Positions 1 to 5,887 of a stretch of 7,559 bases of DNA are shown one piece after another. Where the stretch lies: assembly GCA_015657735.1 (NCBI GenBank), contig SSSX01000455.1, forward strand, positions 1 to 7,559. Reading direction: 5' to 3'. A program made the position numbers and the translations under genes. Position 1 is the stretch's first letter. Every line of letters begins with the position of its first letter. Source of the stretch: Zoogloeaceae bacterium (GTDB taxonomy: Bacteria > Pseudomonadota > Gammaproteobacteria > Burkholderiales > Rhodocyclaceae). Under the pieces are notes generated by a model. It made no database searches and was not told the DNA's origin. It was given only the letters and a program-made list of their open reading frames with translations.

Positions 1-2110
1 CGTTGTCGGCGAAATCCAGCACGAAGGTGTCGCGCTTCTGCGGGTGAGCCCGGTTCAGCCGTGACAACGTTTGTACCGCCAGCACGCCTGCCAACGGCTT
101 GTCCACGTACATCGTGTGCAGCAGCGGCTCGTCAAATCCGGTGACAAACTTGTTGGCGACAATCAGGAAGCGATACGGATCTTGCTTGAGCTTGGACGGG
201 ATGTCCTTGCTCGGGAATTCGTTGAGGTCGGATTCGGTCTTCCTGACCCCACCGATTTCGAAGTCGCCCGAATACGCCACGATGGCCTTGAACGGGCTCT
301 TGATCGTGGCGAGGTAGTCCGACACCTCGCGCCAGTAGTCGATAGCCCGCGCGATGCCGCTGCAGACGATCATGGCCCGCGCCTTGCCGCCAATCTTGTG
401 CTTGCCCGCCACCTGCGCGTTGAAGTGATCGACCATGATCTCGGCCTTCTTGCGGATGGCCTTATCGTGGGATTCGACGTAGTGGCGGATCTTCTTCAGC
501 GCTCGCACCTTGTCGAAGTCCGGGTCGTCCTCCACCGTCTTGGCGACGTGATAAAAGCTGTCCACCGACGTGTAGTTCGCAATCACGTCGAGGATGAAGC
601 CCTCCTGGATTGCCTGCTTGGTGGTGTAGGTCAGCTCCTCCGGCGAGCGATAGCGCGCTTCGCCGCCCTCCATGTAGCGCTCGCCGAACAACTCCAGCGT
701 CCGGTTTTTCGGCGTGGCCGTGAAGGCAAAGTAGCTGGCGTTCGGCAGCATCTTGCGCGACTCGATCAGTTTATTGACGGCGTCCTCGACGGATTCATCG
801 TCATCCTCATCGTCACCCGCCGCGCCCGACAACGCCATGTGCATCTTGGCAGTGGTCTTGCCCCCCTGGCTGGAATGCGCCTCGTCGATCAGCAGCGCGA
901 ACTTTTTGTCGCCGAGGTCGCCCAGCTCATCAAGGATGAACGGGAACTTCTGCACCGTCGTCACGATGATCTTTTTTCCCTTGCGCAGGAAGGTGCGCAA
1001 CTCGGCAGCGTCCTCGGAATGGCCGAAGATCGACGCTACGTGGTCGTAGCTCTTGATGGTGCGGGCGATCTGGGTATCCAGCGCACGGCGGTCGGTAATG
1101 ACGATGACCGAATCGAACTGGGCCAGCATCGCATCGGCGGCAGTCTTGAGCTCGACCAACTGGTGGGCCAGCCACGCGATGGTGTTGCTCTTGCCGCTGC
1201 CCGCCGAGTGCTGGATCAGGTAGCGCTTGCCGACCCCATCCTCGCGGGCGCGGCGCAGCAAGGCACGGACGGTACGCAGTTGGTGAAAACGCGGGAATAC
1301 CTGCTTGCGCCGCTTCTTGCCTTTTTCGTCTTCCTCTTCGACAACCTGCGTGAAATTCTCGATGATGTTGGCCAGCGAGTCCTTCTGCAACACCTGCTTC
1401 CACAGGTAGTCGGTCTTCAAGCCGTGCGGGTTGGGCGGGTTTCCCGCACCGCTGTTCCAGCCCTGATTGAACGGCAGGAACCACGAGGTCTTGCCGGTGA
1501 GATGCGGGCAGAACCGCACCTCGGCATCGTCTACCGCCATGTGCGCCACGCAGCGCCCCATCTGGAACAGCAACTCAGCCGGATTGCGGTCGGTCTGGTA
1601 CTGGGTGATGGCATCGGCCACCGTCTGCTTGGTCAGCGAGTTTTTCAACTCGAAGGTCAGCACCGGCAGGCCGTTGATGAAGATGGCCATGTCCAGCGAG
1701 CGTTGCGACTCGTCATTGCTGTAGCGCAGCTGCCGAGTGACGCTGAAGATGTTCTTGCTGAAGTTCTCGGCAGCGCTGACGTTGCCCGGGGTCGGCAGCA
1801 GCTTGTACAGATCAACGTGCGCCGGGCCGTGGCTGACGCCCTTGCGCAGCACATCCACCACCCCGCGCTTGGCAATCTCACCCTGGAGGCGGTGCAGGAA
1901 CTGCGTGCGCTTGATGCCTTCGCTCGCCAGCTCCAGCGCGGTGACGACCGTGGGCTGCGTGGCCTGCAAAAACGCCAGTAACTGCACCACATCCACCGCC
2001 ACGTCGCGGTTGTAGTCGGTGGGCTGGCCCAGAACAAAGCCGCCGCTGGTGCAGAGGTCGCGGACGATCAGGGCTTCCAAGCCCTTTTCGCTGGTGTCAG
2101 TCGTCGCCAT
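1..2110 (-). CDS. hsdR: Type I restriction enzyme R subunit (HsdR), 3' end cut off by window edge
   Basis: Motor and nuclease subunit of a type I restriction-modification complex; with HsdM and HsdS it uses ATP to translocate DNA and cleaves away from the recognition site. I translated 703 residues from ATG 2110-2108. The N-terminal nuclease domain shows a PD-(D/E)XK pattern: D140, then E154-L-K156, followed by a helix containing ITQYQ. Superfamily 2 helicase motifs follow in order: Walker A AGSGKS at 303-308, TDRRALD at 339-345, DEAH at 409-412, TATP at 464-467, VTGFDEP at 656-662, and the QTLSRLNR arginine-finger motif at 680-687. The frame is open to the left edge, ending just after motif VI at FADN. 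HsdR proteins are usually about 800-1,100 residues, so the C-terminal, probably helical, complex-binding part lies outside. The start is supported by GGGGAGG six bases upstream and overlaps hsdS by 14 bases. An acidic insert (residues 433-443) lies between motifs II and III. Identity is very secure; activity is inferred from intact motifs. Confidence 0.97.
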   Translation of the reverse strand, partial: MATTDTSEKGLEALIVRDLCTSGGFVLGQPTDYNRDVAVDVVQLLAFLQATQPTVVTALELASEGIKRTQFLHRLQGEIAKRGVVDVLRKGVSHGPAHVDLYKLLPTPGNVSAAENFSKNIFSVTRQLRYSNDESQRSLDMAIFINGLPVLTFELKNSLTKQTVADAITQYQTDRNPAELLFQMGRCVAHMAVDDAEVRFCPHLTGKTSWFLPFNQGWNSGAGNPPNPHGLKTDYLWKQVLQKDSLANIIENFTQVVEEEDEKGKKRRKQVFPRFHQLRTVRALLRRAREDGVGKRYLIQHSAGSGKSNTIAWLAHQLVELKTAADAMLAQFDSVIVITDRRALDTQIARTIKSYDHVASIFGHSEDAAELRTFLRKGKKIIVTTVQKFPFILDELGDLGDKKFALLIDEAHSSQGGKTTAKMHMALSGAAGDDEDDDESVEDAVNKLIESRKMLPNASYFAFTATPKNRTLELFGERYMEGGEARYRSPEELTYTTKQAIQEGFILDVIANYTSVDSFYHVAKTVEDDPDFDKVRALKKIRHYVESHDKAIRKKAEIMVDHFNAQVAGKHKIGGKARAMIVCSGIARAIDYWREVSDYLATIKSPFKAIVAYSGDFEIGGVRKTESDLNEFPSKDIPSKLKQDPYRFLIVANKFVTGFDEPLLHTMYVDKPLAGVLAVQTLSRLNRAHPQKRDTFVLDFADN

Positions 2111-3494
2111 CGTCTTCCTCCCCATCGGTATCTATTTCTTCGTCGTCGCCCAGTGCGGCCAAGTCTTCCTCGGCCATCACGTCATCAGGCCCCGGCACCC
2201 AGCTACGCACATCCACTTGGCCGGTGACGACATCGGCAATCAGCCGGTCGCGGTACTCGCGGATCAGTTTGATTTCAGTCAGCGCCTGCTCGATGGCTTG
2301 ATCCAGAGGCGCACTTTCGGCCTTGATATGAGCAAGGATCGCCTGCTGCTCTTCCAGCGTCGGTGGCATCACAACAGGGAACCGGCCGAGAACGGTTTCG
2401 GCAATCGCGGGGTAGGCGATACCGATTGAGTTGGCAGTGACCCGATTGACGAAGCCAGAGCTTTGAATCACGTAGCCGAGAAATTCGGGCTCGACCTCCC
2501 GGCCGGGTGTCAGCACCGCAAAGCCAGTGGAGGCGATGAGATCGCCAGCATCTTCGTTGACATACCAGATGGCTTTCAGGTACGTGCGAACGGTCGAGAT
2601 GATCGTGTCGCCACGCCGCAATACCCTGCGTGCCCTCGACGGTGCATTTGCAAAACGGAGTCGTTCGAGTTCCTTCGCCAATCGTCCGGTCTTCACAGAT
2701 CCGATGTCGAGGTAGCGAAACTCGAAATCCGGATCGGTTTTTTCTCCCAAGGCGCTCGCATTCAAGCGTACCCATCGCTTGAGGGGTTTGACCGTCCAAT
2801 GCGCAGGCACGTCCCCCAGCCACTCGATACCGGAAGGCTTCAACGCTACGGAAGCATCGAGGCCGAGCGTGACGGCGTGGTCGATGATGCGCAGCTTCTG
2901 TTCGGTGAGCAGGCCAATGAGGTCGCGCTTGGCCTTGATCAGCCGGACGATGTGGGCGTCCTGAGCCCGCAGGTAGGCGACGATCTGGTCTTGCTCTTCC
3001 GGTGGAGGCAGCAGCGTGGGCACGTTGTAGAAGTCATCCGTGTAGAGCCGCCAAAAGCCTTCAACGATGCCTTTTGTTCGCCGCCGAAACTCAGCAACAT
3101 ACATTGGCGTCTTAAAAAGCGATTCGCAGTAACGAACGGATGCTTCGCCTTTGGGCCGAAGAACTGTGTAATCGGGGCTGACAACGCCAGCCTGCTTGGC
3201 ACGCGCAAAAACGCCGAGGTGCGCTTTCAGGCGATTGAGCACCAAATCGTGCTCCTCCACGAGTTTGCCACCCGCGTAGCTCTCCGACTGAAGGCTCTTG
3301 CGGCCCAGACTCTTGCTCGGCACAAGACCGTGCACCTGACTCATTGACAGGTGCGTCTCCTCGCCATGTGTAGAACGACGATCAAACTCTCTGAACAGAA
3401 AGCGATTGCGCCGTGTCTGCCAATGAACAGGAATCTCTCCGACCCACGGCAGGCCAGAGTCCTTGTATTGCGTGTGTCGGGGAAGATCGTGCAT
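2097..3494 (-). CDS. hsdS: Type I restriction-modification specificity subunit (HsdS)
   Basis: DNA-recognition subunit shared by the methyltransferase (M2S) and the restriction complex (R2M2S). The 465 residues show the duplicated architecture of the family. Half 1 begins with YKDSGLPWVGEIPVHW (10-25) and half 2 with a diverged copy, LKPSGIEWLGDVPAHW (218-233). Each is followed by a target-recognition domain (about 26-163 and 234-376), then a PP-x-EEQ-type turn and a helical conserved region (about 164-213 and 377-430). Each half reads one half of a bipartite target. The start at ATG 3494 overlaps the hsdM stop as TGATG and gives the normal N-terminus MHDLPRHTQYKDSG. The frame is also open upstream to 4061, but that part lies over hsdM and is a shadow. 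The end is unusual: residues 440-465 are a strongly acidic tail, and its codons hold the hsdR ribosome binding site. The target sequence cannot be read from the protein by eye. Confidence 0.97.
   Translation of the reverse strand: MHDLPRHTQYKDSGLPWVGEIPVHWQTRRNRFLFREFDRRSTHGEETHLSMSQVHGLVPSKSLGRKSLQSESYAGGKLVEEHDLVLNRLKAHLGVFARAKQAGVVSPDYTVLRPKGEASVRYCESLFKTPMYVAEFRRRTKGIVEGFWRLYTDDFYNVPTLLPPPEEQDQIVAYLRAQDAHIVRLIKAKRDLIGLLTEQKLRIIDHAVTLGLDASVALKPSGIEWLGDVPAHWTVKPLKRWVRLNASALGEKTDPDFEFRYLDIGSVKTGRLAKELERLRFANAPSRARRVLRRGDTIISTVRTYLKAIWYVNEDAGDLIASTGFAVLTPGREVEPEFLGYVIQSSGFVNRVTANSIGIAYPAIAETVLGRFPVVMPPTLEEQQAILAHIKAESAPLDQAIEQALTEIKLIREYRDRLIADVVTGQVDVRSWVPGPDDVMAEEDLAALGDDEEIDTDGEEDDGDD
2117..2123 (-). 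promoter_or_regulatory. Strong ribosome binding site for hsdR, inside hsdS
   Basis: The minus strand reads GGGGAGG, then six bases, then the hsdR ATG at 2110. This near-consensus Shine-Dalgarno sequence decides the hsdR start. It lies inside the last codons of hsdS, where GGG-GAG-GAA encodes Gly-Glu-Glu of the acidic tail. It would let hsdR initiate on its own rather than only by re-initiation after hsdS. Confidence 0.8.
2367..2840 (-). other. HsdS target-recognition half 2
   Basis: Codes for HsdS residues about 219-376, from the second SGxxWxGxxPxHW signature to the start of the C-terminal helical region at PPTLEEQ. It should contact the other half of the split target. Beyond the signature its residues do not resemble half 1, so the two half-sites are expected to differ. 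Boundaries are approximate. Confidence 0.75.
3006..3464 (-). other. HsdS target-recognition half 1
   Basis: Codes for HsdS residues about 11-163, from the first SGxxWxGxxPxHW signature to the start of the first helical spacer at PPPEEQ. It should contact one half of the split target. The block 3061-3120 has only 28 G+C in 60 bases by hand count, the lowest I sampled. Boundaries are approximate. Confidence 0.75.
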
Positions 3495-3506
3495 CACGCC
3501 GCCCCC
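3492..3506 (-). promoter_or_regulatory. hsdM/hsdS TGATG stop-start overlap with weak ribosome binding site
   Basis: The hsdM stop TGA (3496-3494) and the hsdS start ATG (3494-3492) share one A. Only a poor G-run, GGGGG at 3506-3502, precedes the ATG by seven bases. HsdS is therefore probably made mainly by ribosomes that finish hsdM and re-initiate, which ties M and S synthesis together. Confidence 0.65.
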
Positions 3507-5887
3507 ACGATCTTGTGCAGCAGGCCGTCGGTCTGTTCTTCCAGCTTCAGAATGTCGGCACGAATCTGCTCCAGCGTGCGCAGCGGGGTCGGCTTGTAGA
3601 AGTAGCGTGCGAACGAAATCTCGTAGCCGATCTTCGTGGAATCCATCGCAATCCACGCATCCGGCGCGTGGGGCAGCACCTCGCGCACGAAGAAGGCCTC
3701 GATGCCACCGGCTTCCTTGAGCGGCACCTGCTCGGTGTCGCGCAGGTCGGTGTCGGCCTCGTACTCGACCATGAAGCGATCCTTGCCCACGGTCTCCAGG
3801 TACGCCCCGTCGTAGCCGGGTTCGAAATGGTCGCCCGCCTTGAGCTTGCTGCGCTTGGCAATGACCGGCGGTGCCGACTCGTCGCGCCAGCTCACCGCCT
3901 TGTAAATGGCCTTCTTTTCGGGCGCGCCCAGCTTCTTGCCGTGCGCTTTTATCGTGGCGTCGAAGCGGCTGCGGAACTCGTTGTGGTCGTCGAAAACGCC
4001 TTCGCCCAGTTCCTGCTGCGCCAGCTTGGCCGTTTCCAGCAGCATCTTGTCGCGCAGCCACGTCGCCGGGTCGAGCAGCTTCTTGCGCCGCTTCTCTGGC
4101 ACGGCCTTCTTGGTGGGCTTGGCGTCTTCGTCGTCCGACTCGTCGTCGGCGTCTTCGTCGCCGTCATCACCTTTCAGCCACGCTTCCATTTCGGGCTTGA
4201 GCTTGGCGAATTCGGTGTACAGTTTGTCGCCGTGCTTGGCGTACATCTCGCTGCGCAGTGCCTCGTCACCTGTGGCAAAGCGCAGGCTTTCGATGGCGTT
4301 GCGCTTGAGCTGGCTTTTCAGTCGCAGCGGGCGTTCAACGGTGATCTTCCAGTAGCCGAAGTCGGCGTTGTCGAACCACTTGCATTCGGGCACCGCCTTC
4401 GCTGCGTCCGCATCGGCGGGCGGCTGGTCGAGGTAGTGCTTGAGGATGCGGTCAATGTCCGCTTCCGCCAGCTCGCAGTTCTTCTTGCCGAGGTTGCGCC
4501 GCATCGGCTGGAACCACTGGCTGGCGTCAATCAGTTGCACCTTGCCCTTGCGATGCGCGGCCTTCTTGTTGGCCAGCACCCAGATGTAGGTGGCGATGCC
4601 GGTGTTGTAGAAGATGTTGAGAGGCAGGGCGATGATGGCTTCGAGCCAGTCGTTCTCCAGCACCCAGCGGCGGATGTTGCTCTCGCCCTGACCCGCGTCA
4701 CCCGTGAACAGCGCTGAGCCGTTATGCACCAGCGCGATGCGGCTGCCCAGCGGCGTGTTGTGCTTCATCTTCTGCAGCTTGTTCACCAGGAACATCAACT
4801 GCCCGTCGCTGGAACGGGTAATGAGCTTGAATTCGGCATCGCCGCCGTGGTTGACGATGAATCGCGGGTCGCTGAACTCCTTCTTGCCGCCCATCCGGTC
4901 GAGGTCAGTCTTCCAACTCTTGCCGTAAGGCGGGTTGGAGATCATGAAGTCGAACTCGCGTGAGCGAAACTGATCGGCGGACAGTGTGGACTTGTCCGCG
5001 CCGCCGACGATGTTCTCGGCTTCGTCGCCTTCGCCTTTAAGCAACAGGTCGGCCTTGCAGATGGCGTAGGTTTCCGGGTTGATCTCTTGCCCGAACAGGT
5101 GAATAGAGACTTCCTTGTTGTGGCTCGTGGCCAGTTCCTGAAGCGCCTCGTCCGCCACGGTCAGCATGCCGCCGGTGCCGCAACTGCCGTCGTACAGCAG
5201 GTAGGTTCCGGACTGGATCTGGTCGGCCACCGGCAGGAACAGCAACTTGGCCATGAGGTTGACCACGTCGCGCGGGGTGAAGTGCTCGCCAGCCTCTTCG
5301 TTGTTTTCTTCGTTGAAGCGGCGGATCAGCTCCTCGAACACCGTGCCCATGCCGTGGTTGTCGAGCGCGGGCAATTTGATCCGGCCGTCCGCATCCTTGA
5401 CTGGCAGCGGAGAGATGTTGACCTCGGGGTCGAGGAAGTCCTCGATGAGGTAGCCGAGAACGTGGGCATCGACCAGCGTTTGAATCTGGTCGCGGAATTT
5501 GAACTTGGTCAGGATTTCCTGGACGTTGGGCGAGAAGCCATCGAGGTAGTCGATGAAGTCGTCGCGCAGACGCTGGCCTGCGCTGCTGGCCTTGAGTTTT
5601 TCGAGCGTGAAGTCGGAGGTGTTGTAGAAGGCTTGGCCCGCCGCCATCCGCAGCGCGCCGTCCTGCTCGGCCACCTTGTGCGTGTCGAGAAACTTCTTAC
5701 GCTCCAGCACCGCCTGCTTGGTGGATTCCAGCACGGCGTCGAGCCGCCGCAGCACGGTGAAGGGCAGGATCACGTCGCGGTACTTGCCGCGCACGTACAC
5801 GTCGCGCAGGCGGTCGTCAGCGATATTCCAGATGAAGTCGGCGACCCATTTCAGGTTGCTTTGGTCTTGTTGTTTTACGGGTTTCAT
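3494..5887 (-). CDS. hsdM: Type I restriction-modification DNA adenine methyltransferase subunit (HsdM), long form
   Basis: Transfers a methyl group from S-adenosylmethionine to adenine N6 in the target chosen by HsdS, and is also part of the restriction complex. Numbered from the preferred ATG at 5887 (797 aa), an N-terminal helical HsdM domain (about 1-150, with KYRDVILPFTVLRRLD near 35-50) leads into the N6-methylase core. That core has HFTPRDVV at 202-209, SAM-binding motif I DGSCGTGGM at 233-241, and catalytic motif IV NPPYGKSW at 318-325. The core ends near 440-520. An acidic linker (573-588) and a basic patch (KRRKK, near 599-603) follow, then a C-terminal domain with EVLPHAPDAWIA and an end helix RTLEQIRADILKLEEQ. 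This long form is clearly longer than EcoKI HsdM (529 aa), but the C-terminal pattern is familiar from other long HsdM proteins. A TTG one codon upstream is a less likely start, because the ATG has AAGGG eight bases before it and overlaps the upstream stop. Confidence 0.97.
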   Translation of the reverse strand: MKPVKQQDQSNLKWVADFIWNIADDRLRDVYVRGKYRDVILPFTVLRRLDAVLESTKQAVLERKKFLDTHKVAEQDGALRMAAGQAFYNTSDFTLEKLKASSAGQRLRDDFIDYLDGFSPNVQEILTKFKFRDQIQTLVDAHVLGYLIEDFLDPEVNISPLPVKDADGRIKLPALDNHGMGTVFEELIRRFNEENNEEAGEHFTPRDVVNLMAKLLFLPVADQIQSGTYLLYDGSCGTGGMLTVADEALQELATSHNKEVSIHLFGQEINPETYAICKADLLLKGEGDEAENIVGGADKSTLSADQFRSREFDFMISNPPYGKSWKTDLDRMGGKKEFSDPRFIVNHGGDAEFKLITRSSDGQLMFLVNKLQKMKHNTPLGSRIALVHNGSALFTGDAGQGESNIRRWVLENDWLEAIIALPLNIFYNTGIATYIWVLANKKAAHRKGKVQLIDASQWFQPMRRNLGKKNCELAEADIDRILKHYLDQPPADADAAKAVPECKWFDNADFGYWKITVERPLRLKSQLKRNAIESLRFATGDEALRSEMYAKHGDKLYTEFAKLKPEMEAWLKGDDGDEDADDESDDEDAKPTKKAVPEKRRKKLLDPATWLRDKMLLETAKLAQQELGEGVFDDHNEFRSRFDATIKAHGKKLGAPEKKAIYKAVSWRDESAPPVIAKRSKLKAGDHFEPGYDGAYLETVGKDRFMVEYEADTDLRDTEQVPLKEAGGIEAFFVREVLPHAPDAWIAMDSTKIGYEISFARYFYKPTPLRTLEQIRADILKLEEQTDGLLHKIVGAA

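Noticed and set aside
1..10. Apparent truncation of HsdR and of the DUF262 protein
   Set aside because: Both frames are open up to the window edges (left for hsdR, right for the DUF262 gene), so the missing ends are a window effect and not evidence of pseudogenes.
860..980. Short homopolymer runs (six C near 862-868, six T near 972-977) as phase-variation tracts
   Set aside because: Runs this short are too brief for efficient slippage and sit in the middle of conserved hsdR coding sequence.
71..1981. 636-codon open frame on the plus strand
   Set aside because: It lies fully antisense to hsdR, whose helicase and nuclease motifs read continuously on the minus strand. Long antisense frames are common in GC-rich genes, and the product shows no recognisable motif.
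2790..3470. Repeat pair in hsdS as a recombination or shuffling site
   Set aside because: The two SGxxWxGxxPxHW signatures match at the protein level, but the DNA at about 2790-2840 and 3423-3464 has diverged, and I see no inverted repeats or recombinase gene to support inversion of hsdS.
3495..4061. N-terminal extension of HsdS upstream of ATG 3494
   Set aside because: The frame is open back to 4061, but this part overlaps the conserved C-terminal domain of HsdM and encodes R/G/A-rich text with no HsdS similarity. The TGATG start gives a normal HsdS N-terminus.
3413..4717. 434-codon open frame on the plus strand
   Set aside because: Antisense to the 3' half of hsdM and the start of hsdS; no motif in its product, and it crosses a real gene boundary.
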